From the NCBI GenBank assembly GCA_900556025.1, contig USNG01000005.1:1-53920 (forward strand): a DNA stretch of 53,920 nucleotides. The letters run 5' to 3'. The notes under the pieces were generated by a model. That model was not told the origin of the DNA. It was given only the letters and a program-made list of their open reading frames with translations, and searched no databases. Source of the stretch: an uncultured Mycoplasmatota bacterium. GTDB lineage: Bacteria; Bacillota_I; Bacilli_A; RF39; UBA660. The translations under genes and the position numbers were made by a program. Positions 25,234-34,722 of this stretch are shown here, piece by piece (the stretch's first letter is position 1; the number at the start of each line of letters is the position of its first letter).

Positions 25234-25925
25234 TTCATGTTTTCATTTATTACTAAGTTTGCTTTATTATCAAAATCAGTTGTACTTTTATTTATAATAA
25301 CTAAGTATTTTCCATTAAAATAATTTATTAATGTATTTGCTGGGAATACTGTTAGTGATGTTCCAGCCACTATTAACATATCTGCTTTTTTGATAGCGTC
25401 TATTGAACTATTAAATTCAAAGTTTGGTAGTGCTTCACCAAATAATACAACTGCTGGTTTAATTATGCCACCACATTCACATAGTGGAATTCCTTTTGAT
25501 TTAAACACATATTCTGCATCATATGATTTACTACATTTGATACAATAATTTCTATAAATTGTTCCATGTAATTCATAAATTGTTTTGTTTCCGGCTTTTG
25601 TATGTAAACCATCTATATTTTGTGTAACTATTGCTTTTAATTTACCACGTTTTTCTAAATTACTTAAATAGTTGTGTACTATATTTGGTTTTTTATCTAA
25701 GCAATTTAGTTTATCTTTGTAAAACTTAAAAAATTCATCAGTTTTTTCATAAAAGAAAGCGCTGCTTAATATTAATTCTGGAGGATATTTATATTTCATA
25801 TTGTAAAGTCCATCTTTACTTCTGAAATCTTTTATTCCACTTTCTGTAGATACTCCAGCTCCGCCAAAAAACACTATGTTATTTGACTCATCAATCATTT
25901 TTTGTAATAATTCTATATTTTTCAT
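25209..25925 (-). CDS. NAD-dependent protein deacylase (SIR2 family)
   Basis: A 238-residue sirtuin. NAD site GAGVSTESGIKDFRS (about 22-36), TQNIDGLH, catalytic His in LHGT, zinc cysteines CIKC and CECGG, then VLFGEALP and AGTSLTVFP. It would remove acetyl or acyl groups from lysines of cytoplasmic proteins using NAD. It lies alone on the minus strand, divergent from the ZIP transporter. Confidence 0.94.
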   Translation of the reverse strand: MKNIELLQKMIDESNNIVFFGGAGVSTESGIKDFRSKDGLYNMKYKYPPELILSSAFFYEKTDEFFKFYKDKLNCLDKKPNIVHNYLSNLEKRGKLKAIVTQNIDGLHTKAGNKTIYELHGTIYRNYCIKCSKSYDAEYVFKSKGIPLCECGGIIKPAVVLFGEALPNFEFNSSIDAIKKADMLIVAGTSLTVFPANTLINYFNGKYLVIINKSTTDFDNKANLVINENMKKIFSELH

Positions 25926-25989
25926 AATGTTATTATACTATTTTTTATAAAAAAATGATATAATCTATATGATTTTGAGGTGAATAAAT

Positions 25990-26697
25990 ATGTTACCATT
26001 TATTATTACTATATTGAGTGGTTTATCTTTTTTTATAGGGTACTTAATTACTAAATTTATTAAAGATGAAAAAAAGTTGACTATTTTTTCTGTTGGTTTT
26101 TCATTTGTAATTATTATTGGTTTAATATTATTTGATTTATTACCTGAATGTATTGAATCTATTCAAAATAAATGGTTAATATTATTATATATTTTAATTG
26201 GAATAATTGGACTTAAATCACTTGATTTATTTGTTCCTGATCATCATCATTCTAATAAAAAGAACCATATGGAACATATTGGTATTATTTCTTTTATAGC
26301 ATTATTTTTGCATAATTTAGTAGAAGGTACTGGAATATATGCTACTTCTATAAATAATATTTCTATGGGAGTATTTATGGCATTAGGCGTTTCTTTTCAT
26401 AATATTCCACTTGGAATTCAAATATCTTCATTGATTAAAAATACTCGTGAAAAGATTATATTGTTATGTGTTCTTGCTTTATCTAGTGTATTTGGTGTGA
26501 TGTTTTTAAATATATTTAATATTACTATGAGTGATAATGTTCTTGGAGTACTTATATCTATTACTTTGGGAATGCTTATATATATTGCATTTTTTGAATT
26601 GTTATGTGAAATAAAAGAACATTTTAAAGATAATGAATTAAAACTTGGTTTATTGATTGGAATTATTATTTTGATCTTTAGTCAATTTTTACATTAA
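25990..26697 (+). CDS. ZIP family metal transporter
   Basis: A 235-residue protein with about seven or eight helices. HNLVEGTG and HNIPLG are the two metal-binding motifs of ZIP helices IV and V, and a His-rich loop (PDHHHSNKKNH) precedes helix IV, as in zinc/iron transporters. It probably moves zinc or another divalent metal into the cytoplasm. GGTGA 6 nt before the ATG; a TATAAT about 20 nt further up. Confidence 0.92.
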   Translation: MLPFIITILSGLSFFIGYLITKFIKDEKKLTIFSVGFSFVIIIGLILFDLLPECIESIQNKWLILLYILIGIIGLKSLDLFVPDHHHSNKKNHMEHIGIISFIALFLHNLVEGTGIYATSINNISMGVFMALGVSFHNIPLGIQISSLIKNTREKIILLCVLALSSVFGVMFLNIFNITMSDNVLGVLISITLGMLIYIAFFELLCEIKEHFKDNELKLGLLIGIIILIFSQFLH

Positions 26698-26707
26698 TAG
26701 GAGTAGT

Positions 26708-27358
26708 ATGAAAAAAGAAAAATTAAAGATATATTATGAGGATAAAAATTTAATTGTTGTTTATAAAAAGAGTGGAATACCTACCATTAAAAGTGATAAT
26801 TATAGAGATAATTTATATTCTATGGTATTTGATTATTTACATAAAAAGAATCAAAAAATATTTGTTGTTCATAGATTAGATAAAGATACTAGTGGACTTG
26901 TAATATTTGCTAAAAGTGAAAAGGTGAGAGATAATTTACAATTAAATTGGGATAATGTTAAAAGAGAATATATTGCAATTGTACATGGTATTACTGGTGA
27001 AAACGGAGTTATTAAATCATATTTGAAAGAAACTAAAACATTATATAGTTATAGTTCTGATGATAAAGTAAATGGTAAATATGCTGAAACTCATTATGAA
27101 AGATTAGATTATAATAAACAATATTCTTTATTAAAGATTAATATTTTAACAGGTAGAAAAAATCAAATAAGAGTTCATATGCAAGATAATAATACTCCAA
27201 TTCTTGGGGATAGAAAGTATGGTAAAAAAGATGGTTTTAGAAATATGATGCTTCTTGCTAATTCTTTGGATTTTATTAATCCTGTAACTCGTGAAAGAGT
27301 TCATATTGATATTGGAGTTCCTCAAACATATTTAAGTGTTATGGAGAATGCAAGATAG
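26708..27358 (+). CDS. RluA family pseudouridine synthase
   Basis: A 216-residue enzyme with the catalytic Asp in HRLDKDTSGLVIFAK, then LLKINILTGRKNQIRVHM and PILGDRKYG. There is no N-terminal S4 domain, so it belongs to the short RluA/TruC-like group acting on rRNA or tRNA uridines. RBS AGGAG 5 nt before the ATG. It starts 10 nt after the ZIP gene. Confidence 0.92.
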   Translation: MKKEKLKIYYEDKNLIVVYKKSGIPTIKSDNYRDNLYSMVFDYLHKKNQKIFVVHRLDKDTSGLVIFAKSEKVRDNLQLNWDNVKREYIAIVHGITGENGVIKSYLKETKTLYSYSSDDKVNGKYAETHYERLDYNKQYSLLKINILTGRKNQIRVHMQDNNTPILGDRKYGKKDGFRNMMLLANSLDFINPVTRERVHIDIGVPQTYLSVMENAR

Positions 27359-27359
27359 T

Positions 27360-27875
27360 ATGGAGAGTATTTATATTGTATTAACTCAAACATATAGTGG
27401 TATTGCTAGAACTATCAAATTACTTACTCATGATAAATATTCTCATGTTTCAATTTCTTTTGATAAAGAATGTAAACATATGTATTCATTTGGAAGAAAG
27501 TATAAATATTTTCCTTTTTATGGAGTATTTAATCATGAAGAATTAGATAAGGGTTTGTTTACTAATAAAGGTTCTTTAATAGCTATTTATGAGGTTAAAA
27601 TTTCAAGAAAAAAATATAATAGAATTAAAAAGAAAGTTAAAAATATAAAAGAAAATAATAGAGGATATAATATTTTAGGATTATTACTTGCATATTTTAA
27701 AATTAAATTACATAGAAATAAATATTATTGTTCAGAATTTGTTTATGAAGTTTTGTCTGATGATGAAGTTAAATTGATAGAAAGAAATGATGATATATTT
27801 AAACCTGAGGATTTGATAAAAGAATTAAATTATAATAAGTTATTTGAAGGTATGATTGTAGATTATATCAATTAA
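27360..27875 (+). CDS. Permuted NlpC/P60-like (papain-fold) protein
   Basis: About 171 residues from ATG 27360. The order His first (DKYSHVSISF) and Cys later (YYCSEFVYEVL) is that of circularly permuted NlpC/P60 (YiiX/LRAT-like) hydrolases, which cleave amide or ester bonds in peptides or lipids. The lysine-rich middle (ISRKKYNRIKKKVKNI) is predicted helical. No signal peptide. It immediately follows the pseudouridine synthase gene; other in-frame starts at 27336 (GTG) and 27348 (ATG) overlap that gene and cannot be excluded. Confidence 0.78.
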   Translation: MESIYIVLTQTYSGIARTIKLLTHDKYSHVSISFDKECKHMYSFGRKYKYFPFYGVFNHEELDKGLFTNKGSLIAIYEVKISRKKYNRIKKKVKNIKENNRGYNILGLLLAYFKIKLHRNKYYCSEFVYEVLSDDEVKLIERNDDIFKPEDLIKELNYNKLFEGMIVDYIN

Positions 27876-27907
27876 AAATATATAGTTTTGCGACTATATA
27901 TTTTTTT
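27874..27907. terminator. Bidirectional terminator
   Basis: AAAAATATATAG / CTATATATTTTT with an 8-nt loop between convergent genes. Confidence 0.8.
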
Positions 27908-29978
27908 ATGGAGCTAGTTCATCTGGAATATTTTCTTCATCATCATTATTTTCTACTTTTGGTTTTTCATATGCGACTGTTTGTTTTGGTTCGGTTCCTT
28001 TTATAAATAAATGAGTTTTTATTTTTGAAGAAGGGGTACTTGAGTTTGGTAGTTTTGGAGGTTTTGTACCAACAACAACTTTAGACGCTACTAGACCTGA
28101 TGGGCGAGTGAATGTTGAATCTTTTTCCATAACATTATTAACAATTTCTTTTTGAATTTTGACTCTTTCACTCCATGCATGATTTGCTGTGTTATATGTT
28201 TTTTTAGTTAATTCATCATAACCATACCATATTGCGACACTATAATCTGGACTAAATGTAACTGTCCATGCATCTCTAATAACATTTGTTGATAAGTGTA
28301 ATCTTTTTAGTGCTTTTTCATCATAACTACTTGTACCTGTTTTAGTAGATATATCTGTACCACTAACTTTTACTTTTGATGATGTTACTTTTTTAAGCAT
28401 ATAAGAAATCATATAAGCTGTTGTTTCTTTCATGACTTTTGTTTTCTTAAAATTGTATTCTTCTACATGATTTTTCTTACTATCTTTATAAACGATTTTA
28501 TTTATAGAATGTGGTTCAGTATAATATCCTCCGTTTCCAAATGCTGCATAAGCCGCAGCTAATTGTACTGGAGAAACACCTGTGAAACCACCAATTGAGT
28601 GTGCTTCATTTATATATTTTGTATTATTTAAATATTCTGGTTTTATACCAAGGGAAGTTACAAATTTGTCAATTTTAGAATTACTTAATGATTGGAATGC
28701 TTGTAGAGCACATGTATTTCTTGATCTAACTAAACATTGTTCTAATGTTAAGAATCCTTGATATCTTCCATCGACATTTCTCATAGTTCCACCATTTGTG
28801 TATCTAACTGGTTTGTCTGTGAATGGTGTATATGTTGACCAATTTAAATATTCTATACCTGGTCCATAATCGAATAAAGGTTTTGCTGTACTTCCTGGGT
28901 GTCTGCTTATTTGAGTAGCATAATTAAGTGATAAAGCAGACTTTTTATTTCTTCCAGCACCTACAGCTATTATTGAACCTGTTTCATTATCAATTATTCC
29001 TATTCCTACTTGAACTTTATTATCTTTGAACTTATGATTTTTATAAAAGTCATTTATTACATCTTGTTTACTTCTAACCATAGTTGTATAAATATCCATT
29101 GATGTTTCATATGGATTATCTCCAGTTCTATCAATTACTTCTTGAACTACTGTATCAATAAAACCTTGATATTCATTTACTTCTGTATTTTGTTCTAATA
29201 TTAAATCTTTTACTTCTTTTATTTTTGCTTCATGAGCTTGTTCTTTACTAATATATCCATGTCTTAACATTAAATCTATAACTATATTTTTTCTACTGTT
29301 TGCTTTTTCTGAATTTAAATAAGGATCATAGTCATTTGGAGCTTGAAATAAGCCAGATATAGTAGCTGCTTCAACTAAATTTAAGTTAGAAACACTTTTT
29401 CCAAAATATGTTTTTGATGCCATTTCTACACCATATGTTCCAGAACCTAAATATGGGGCATTAACATAAAATTCCATTATTTCTTTTTTAGAATAATTTT
29501 TTTCTATTTTGAACATTGATAAATAAATATCTTTGAATTTTCTTACTATTCCATCAAATCCTTTTGATTCTGTGCTTGTAAGAGAGTTTTTTGATACTTG
29601 CATTGTTAAAGTAGAAGCACCACCAGCATCTTTTCCACTTATGAAACCAGCTCCTGCTTTTGCAAATCTATATATATCAAATCCATGATGTTCATAGAAT
29701 CTTGAATCCTCTGTTGCAATAATTGCATCTATTAGTACTTGAGGCAACTCTTCATAATTTACTAATTGTCTTCTTTCTGTACCAATAGTTGTAATTAAAT
29801 CACCTTTAGAATCATAAATATTAGTAGATTCTTTTGTATATAAAAGTTCTGGATCAAATTCTGGAGAACATAAATAAATGTAATATAAAAATCCACATCC
29901 TATTAAAAATGTAGCTAATATTAAAAATATAATTATTATAAAAAATTTATTTATAAAACTTGTTTTTTTCTTTTTCAT
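27906..29978 (-). CDS. Class A penicillin-binding protein (PBP1a type)
   Basis: A 690-residue bifunctional wall synthase. One N-terminal anchor helix (about 12-36), a GT51 glycosyltransferase domain with catalytic Glu 90 in ATEDSRFYEHHG and GASTLTMQ, then a transpeptidase domain with SxxK at STAK (363-366), SRN (419-421) and KTG (547-549). It polymerises and crosslinks peptidoglycan outside the membrane. The last 60 residues are Pro/Lys-rich and low-complexity, ending in acidic residues, a typical exposed tail. It is a single-gene unit divergent from the lipid kinase. Confidence 0.96.
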   Translation of the reverse strand: MKKKKTSFINKFFIIIIFLILATFLIGCGFLYYIYLCSPEFDPELLYTKESTNIYDSKGDLITTIGTERRQLVNYEELPQVLIDAIIATEDSRFYEHHGFDIYRFAKAGAGFISGKDAGGASTLTMQVSKNSLTSTESKGFDGIVRKFKDIYLSMFKIEKNYSKKEIMEFYVNAPYLGSGTYGVEMASKTYFGKSVSNLNLVEAATISGLFQAPNDYDPYLNSEKANSRKNIVIDLMLRHGYISKEQAHEAKIKEVKDLILEQNTEVNEYQGFIDTVVQEVIDRTGDNPYETSMDIYTTMVRSKQDVINDFYKNHKFKDNKVQVGIGIIDNETGSIIAVGAGRNKKSALSLNYATQISRHPGSTAKPLFDYGPGIEYLNWSTYTPFTDKPVRYTNGGTMRNVDGRYQGFLTLEQCLVRSRNTCALQAFQSLSNSKIDKFVTSLGIKPEYLNNTKYINEAHSIGGFTGVSPVQLAAAYAAFGNGGYYTEPHSINKIVYKDSKKNHVEEYNFKKTKVMKETTAYMISYMLKKVTSSKVKVSGTDISTKTGTSSYDEKALKRLHLSTNVIRDAWTVTFSPDYSVAIWYGYDELTKKTYNTANHAWSERVKIQKEIVNNVMEKDSTFTRPSGLVASKVVVGTKPPKLPNSSTPSSKIKTHLFIKGTEPKQTVAYEKPKVENNDDEENIPDELAP

Positions 29979-30105
29979 ATTGACCCCAACTATATAAGTA
30001 TATCATAATATTATTCTTTACAATAAAATAAATAATTATACTATTTTGAATTTTACTTATATATTTTTTAATGATATAATATATTTAATAAAAAGGAATG
30101 ATTTT

Positions 30106-31041
30106 ATGCTTAAATGTGTTGTTATTTATAATCCAAATAGTGGAAAACTGACAAATAGAAATGAAATAAAAAGACTTTATAAATTACTTGAGAATTATGG
30201 ATATGATACTCAAATTATTTATACTGAGTATAAAGGTCATGCCAAAGAGTTAGTTAAGAAAATGGATGATGTTGATTTACTATTGTGTGCTGGTGGAGAT
30301 GGAACTTTAAATGAAGTTATTTCTGGTAATATAGAAAGACATAAACCAATCTTATTAGGACATTTACCACTCGGTAGTGTTAATGACGTGGCACATATGT
30401 ATGGTATGACTAATAATACTATTAAAAATACTTTAATGCTTTTAAATGGAACAAGAAAAAATATTGATGTGTGTCTAATAAATGACAACCCATTTGTATA
30501 TGTTGCGTGTATAGGCGCGTGGGTGGATATTTCTTATGCAACTCCTAGAAAACTTAAGGAAAAATATGGGAAACTTGCATATGTTATATATGGGATTAAA
30601 CAATTAAAACAACATTTACAATTTTATAAAGTAAAGTATACTGTAAATGGTGAAACACATGAAGATGAATTTTCATTTATGTTTATAACTAATAGTAATA
30701 GAGTTGGTGGAGTTAATAATATTTATAATGATGTCAAACTAGATGATAATAAGTTTGAAGTATTATTGTGTAATATTAAAAATAAATGGGATATTATAAG
30801 AGCTGTTCATTATTTAAATAGAAGAGAACTTAATAATATTCCTGTGTTTAAGTATTATAAAACAGATAACATTAAATTTGAATTTGATGAAGTTCCTCCA
30901 TCATGGTGTATAGATGGTGATGAATTATTACATAATGATAAGAAATTTGAAATTAAAATAAATAAAGATAATTATATGTTATTGCCAACTAAAAATATTG
31001 ATAAGTTATTTGAACAATATGATAAAGATGAAGACCTTTAG
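30106..31041 (+). CDS. Diacylglycerol/lipid kinase family protein (YegS/DagK-like)
   Basis: A 311-residue kinase with YNPNSGK at the N terminus, the ATP loop CAGGDGTLNEVISG and LPLGSVNDVAH, followed by the beta-rich C-terminal domain. Family members phosphorylate diacylglycerol, recycling the lipid left by LTA synthase-type enzymes, so it may connect with the LtaS-like protein at 2.5 kb. ATG 30106 is chosen because AAAGGA is 7-8 nt upstream and the lipid kinase fold begins there; an upstream in-frame ATG would add 20 residues that overlap the promoter. Confidence 0.9.
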   Translation: MLKCVVIYNPNSGKLTNRNEIKRLYKLLENYGYDTQIIYTEYKGHAKELVKKMDDVDLLLCAGGDGTLNEVISGNIERHKPILLGHLPLGSVNDVAHMYGMTNNTIKNTLMLLNGTRKNIDVCLINDNPFVYVACIGAWVDISYATPRKLKEKYGKLAYVIYGIKQLKQHLQFYKVKYTVNGETHEDEFSFMFITNSNRVGGVNNIYNDVKLDDNKFEVLLCNIKNKWDIIRAVHYLNRRELNNIPVFKYYKTDNIKFEFDEVPPSWCIDGDELLHNDKKFEIKINKDNYMLLPTKNIDKLFEQYDKDEDL

Positions 31042-31060
31042 AATAATCTAAAGGTTTTAG
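31034..31060 (+). terminator. Intrinsic terminator
   Basis: ACCTTTAGA / TCTAAAGGT with the stop codon in the stem, then TTTTAGTTT; moderate T run. Confidence 0.65.
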
Positions 31061-31135
31061 TTTACACTAATAAGTGAAAATATTGTTTTAAAAGAATGAT
31101 TTTTGTTTTATAATGTTTCTAGAATAGGTGAGTTT

Positions 31136-32098
31136 ATGGAGTATGTTAAAACTATTGTTTTGCTATTAATTGGTTTTGTATTGTTAGTAAAATGTTCTGA
31201 CTTATTTGTTGATGCGGTTAGTTCTCTTGCCAATAATTTTAAAGTGTCTAAAATGATGATAGCTCTTACAGTAGCAGCTTTTGGAACTTGTGCTCCTGAG
31301 TTAGCTATATCTTTTAATAGTATATCTAGTGGAAGTGGAAATATAGCACTTGCTAATGTACTTGGTAGTAATGTAGTTAATATATTATTAATTATTGGAT
31401 TAGCCGCATTTGTTAATCCAATTAAAGTTAAAGATGAAGTTATTAAGAAAGAGTTGCCAATACTATTGTTGACTACTATTATGTTTGCGTTATCAATTGC
31501 GTTTCATTATATATTTGAAAATAATATGAATTTTATATTGAATAGAACAGATGGTTTAATTTTTATATTTTTATTTTCAGCATTTATATTTTATATTGTT
31601 TCTGTTATTAAATCTAAACAGGGCATATTTGAGTACACTAAACCTAAATATAATATATGGGTATCTATATTGATTACTATTGTATGTTGTGTTGTTATAG
31701 TTTATTCGAGTGATTTAGTTGTGGATAATGCTAAAACATTGGCAGCATTATTAGGTGTAAGTGAAAAATTGATTACTATGACTGTTGTTGTAATTGGAAC
31801 ATCATTGCCTGAAATGACAATGACAATAGTTGCATCTAAAAAAGGTGAATTTGATATAGCATTAGGTAATATTATTGGAACAAATATATTTAATATTGGA
31901 ATTGTTCTTGGTCTGCCATTATTAATATATGGTGGGTTTGCTTCATCAAGTTTTAACTTAATTGATATTGCTGCTGTAGTTGTGGCTGTAGTTGTATTTT
32001 ATTTGTTTGCAAGAAATGATAAAGTACTTTCTAAATTAGAAGGAAGTATTATGATACTTATATTCTTAATGTATTATACTTATGTTTTTCTTACTTAA
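31136..32098 (+). CDS. Calcium/sodium antiporter family protein (CaCA, YrbG type)
   Basis: A 320-residue membrane protein with two inverted halves of about five helices. The alpha repeats GTCAPELAISF (first half) and GTSLPEMTMTI (second half) carry the ion-binding acidic residues; both are followed by GN-x-GSN and GNIIGTN. It exchanges cations across the membrane. ATG 31136 follows AGGTGAG by 4 nt and TATAAT (31109-31114) by 21 nt. Confidence 0.92.
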   Translation: MEYVKTIVLLLIGFVLLVKCSDLFVDAVSSLANNFKVSKMMIALTVAAFGTCAPELAISFNSISSGSGNIALANVLGSNVVNILLIIGLAAFVNPIKVKDEVIKKELPILLLTTIMFALSIAFHYIFENNMNFILNRTDGLIFIFLFSAFIFYIVSVIKSKQGIFEYTKPKYNIWVSILITIVCCVVIVYSSDLVVDNAKTLAALLGVSEKLITMTVVVIGTSLPEMTMTIVASKKGEFDIALGNIIGTNIFNIGIVLGLPLLIYGGFASSSFNLIDIAAVVVAVVVFYLFARNDKVLSKLEGSIMILIFLMYYTYVFLT

Positions 32099-32153
32099 TC
32101 TATTAACTTGCATTTAAAGACCAAATTATCTATAATATTTATGTGAGGTAGAT

Positions 32154-33035
32154 ATGAAAAGAAGATTTGGTGATAGAAAAGATGGAAAGAAAGTTAGAGA
32201 TATAGATGGTTTTCATAAAATAATGATTGATATTAAATCTGAAAGATGTGATGCGGATGTCTATATTAATCAAAAATTTGATGTTACTAATTTATTTAAA
32301 TATATTGAACAAAAGAAAAAAGAAGATCCTGAAAACAAGATTACTTTTTTTCATGCATTTATGACTGCATTTGCTAAAACAATATACAATAGGCCATTAA
32401 TGAATAGATTTATAGCTAATAGAACTTTTTATGATAGAAATGATGTTATTCTTGCTTTTGTAGCTAAAGTTGCATTTGAAGATCAAAGTGAAGAAGTAAT
32501 GATAAATATTACTGTTGATCCTGATGATAATATTTTTACATTAAGAGACAAAATTTCTAAAAGAATACATAAAGTTCGTGATGGAAAAAAAGATAAGAAA
32601 AAAGATGGAACTAATAATGTTGTTGATATTATTGGTAAATTTCCTAAGTTTTTGAGAGTATTTATTATAGGAATATTAAAAATAATGGATAATCATGGAT
32701 GGTTACCTGAAAGTTTTACAAAAGATAATTTATATTATAGTACTGCAATACTTTCAAATTTAGGTAATTTTGGTATTGAGTCAATTTATCATAACATAGT
32801 TAACTTTGGTACTAGTTCAATTATTGGAACTATGGGTAAAATACATAAAGAAAAAGTTCTTGATGATAAAGGAAAAGAAAAGATAATTGATGTTTGTGAT
32901 TTTGGTATTAATATGGATGAAAGAATTGCTGATGGATATTATTTTGCTAAATCTTTAAAATATTTACAATACATTATAGAACATCCAAAATTATTGGAGG
33001 ATAGAGCAGATGAAAAAGTCGAAATTAAGGAATAG
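32154..33035 (+). CDS. 2-oxoacid dehydrogenase E2-like acyltransferase (stand-alone catalytic domain)
   Basis: A 293-residue protein with the CAT/E2 acyltransferase fold: FHAFMTAFAKTIYNRP, a central AILSNLGNFGIESIYHN, and MDERIADGYYFAKSL at the place of the DHRxxDG active-site motif. The catalytic His is replaced by Glu. I recall the same DERxxDG form in related stand-alone proteins of other Bacillota, so this may be a family trait and not decay. There is no lipoyl or E3-binding domain and no E1/E3 gene nearby. It overlaps the AMP-ligase gene by 26 nt, so it probably works with an acyl-CoA or acyl-adenylate. Confidence 0.8.
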   Translation: MKRRFGDRKDGKKVRDIDGFHKIMIDIKSERCDADVYINQKFDVTNLFKYIEQKKKEDPENKITFFHAFMTAFAKTIYNRPLMNRFIANRTFYDRNDVILAFVAKVAFEDQSEEVMINITVDPDDNIFTLRDKISKRIHKVRDGKKDKKKDGTNNVVDIIGKFPKFLRVFIIGILKIMDNHGWLPESFTKDNLYYSTAILSNLGNFGIESIYHNIVNFGTSSIIGTMGKIHKEKVLDDKGKEKIIDVCDFGINMDERIADGYYFAKSLKYLQYIIEHPKLLEDRADEKVEIKE

Positions 33036-34707
33036 TACACCATGGGTGAAATATTATAAAGATGTAAGTAATCATTTAAAATATAGTGAATCTTCAATGG
33101 TTGGATATTTATTAGAAGCGGTTTCTAAATATCCTGAAGATGTTGCATATGAGTTTTATGGTAGTACTTGTACTTATAGAACATTTTATGAACAAATAAG
33201 AGAAACAGCTAGGTCTTTAAAAGCACAAGGTGTAAAAGAAAATGATAAAGTAACTATTTGTATGCCTAATACTCCTAGTGCGGTTATTATGTTTTATGCG
33301 GTTAATATGGTTGGAGCTATTGCTTGTATGGTGCATCCATTATCTGCTGAAAATGAGATTGAGTTATATTTAAATGAATCAGAGAGTAATTTCTTATTTG
33401 TGCTTGATTTAGTATATGAAAAAGTACGTAAGATTGTTGATAATACAAATGTTAATAAAATAGTTGTTGGTTCTGTAGGAGATAATTTAAAAAATATTAA
33501 GAAGTTTATATATAAATTTAGATCTCGTGGAGAAACTCCTAAAATTGAACATACTGATGATATTATGACATGGAGAGAGTTTTTGAATTTTGGATATGAT
33601 TATGATGGAGAATTTGTTTGTTTAAGAAAAGCTCAAGATCCAGCTGTTATTTTATATAGTGGTGGAACTAGTGGTTCTCCAAAAGGTATAATGCTTTCAA
33701 ATTATAATTTTAATGCACTTGCTCTTGCTTCGCATAAAATGATTGAACAATCTGGACCAGGAGAGTCTATTTTGGCAATACTTCCAATATTCCATGGTTT
33801 TGGATTAGGTGTTTGTATTCATACTACATTATGTTGTGGAATGAGAGTTGTTTTAGTACCAAACTTTTCTCCTAAAGAATTTGGTAAATTACTTTGTAAA
33901 CATAAAATTTCTATTGTATGTGCAGTTCCATCATTGTTTGAAAGCTTATTAAAAATGAAATTGGGTAAGAAAGATTTATCTTATTTGAAATGTGCTATTT
34001 CTGGTGGTGATTTTATGTCTTCAGATTTAAAACATAAAGTTGATAAATATTTTAAAGAACATGGAAGTAGTGCTGAAGTTAGAGTTGGTTATGGCTTAAC
34101 TGAGGCTTCTGCAGCTACTTGTGCAACACCTACAGGTGAATATAGAGATAATTCTATTGGAATTCCATTTCCAGATACAAGATATAAAATTGTGAAAATA
34201 GGAACACATGAAGAAGTAGGGTATAATGTTGACGGAGAAATATGTATTAATGGACCTACTGTTATGCTTGGGTATATAAATAATATAGAAGAAACTATTC
34301 ATGCTTTACAAAAACACGAAGATGGAAAAGTGTGGCTTCATACTGGAGATGTTGGATGTATTGACGAAGATGGATTTGTTTATTTTAAACAAAGAGTTAA
34401 AAGAATGATAATTTCTAATGGATATAATTTATATCCGAGTTATATAGAAACTGTAATTAATTCTCATCCTGATGTGTTTACATGTACAGTCATTGGTATA
34501 CCTCATCCTAAAAAAGTGCAAGTTGCGAAGGTATTTATTGTACTTAATGATGGAGTTAAACCTTCTAAAGAAGTTATGAATAGTATAAAAAGCTATTGTG
34601 AAGAAAATTTAGCTAAATATTCTCTTCCAAGTGAGTATGAATTTTTAGATTCATTACCCAAAACTTTAGTTGGTAAAGTTGCATATACAAAATTAGAAAA
34701 AAAGTAA
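33010..34707 (+). CDS. AMP-dependent acyl-CoA synthetase/ligase
   Basis: A 565-residue ANL-family ligase. AMP/ATP loop YSGGTSGSPKGIMLSN, A5 motif YGLTEASA, HTGDVG, and KRMIISNGYNLYPS are in the expected order, with the catalytic C-terminal lysine in LPKTLVGKVAYTKL. It activates a carboxylic acid, likely a fatty acid, to an acyl-AMP and then a thioester. RBS GGAGG lies in the end of the upstream E2-like gene, so the two are coupled. The acyl group may be passed to the E2-like acyltransferase (inference). Confidence 0.92.
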   Translation: MKKSKLRNSTPWVKYYKDVSNHLKYSESSMVGYLLEAVSKYPEDVAYEFYGSTCTYRTFYEQIRETARSLKAQGVKENDKVTICMPNTPSAVIMFYAVNMVGAIACMVHPLSAENEIELYLNESESNFLFVLDLVYEKVRKIVDNTNVNKIVVGSVGDNLKNIKKFIYKFRSRGETPKIEHTDDIMTWREFLNFGYDYDGEFVCLRKAQDPAVILYSGGTSGSPKGIMLSNYNFNALALASHKMIEQSGPGESILAILPIFHGFGLGVCIHTTLCCGMRVVLVPNFSPKEFGKLLCKHKISIVCAVPSLFESLLKMKLGKKDLSYLKCAISGGDFMSSDLKHKVDKYFKEHGSSAEVRVGYGLTEASAATCATPTGEYRDNSIGIPFPDTRYKIVKIGTHEEVGYNVDGEICINGPTVMLGYINNIEETIHALQKHEDGKVWLHTGDVGCIDEDGFVYFKQRVKRMIISNGYNLYPSYIETVINSHPDVFTCTVIGIPHPKKVQVAKVFIVLNDGVKPSKEVMNSIKSYCEENLAKYSLPSEYEFLDSLPKTLVGKVAYTKLEKK

Positions 34708-34722
34708 AATAAAGGAGTAAAT

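Noticed and set aside
30237..30488. Minus-strand ORF in the lipid kinase gene
   Set aside because: It is antisense to the GGDGTLNE active-site region and has no supporting signals.
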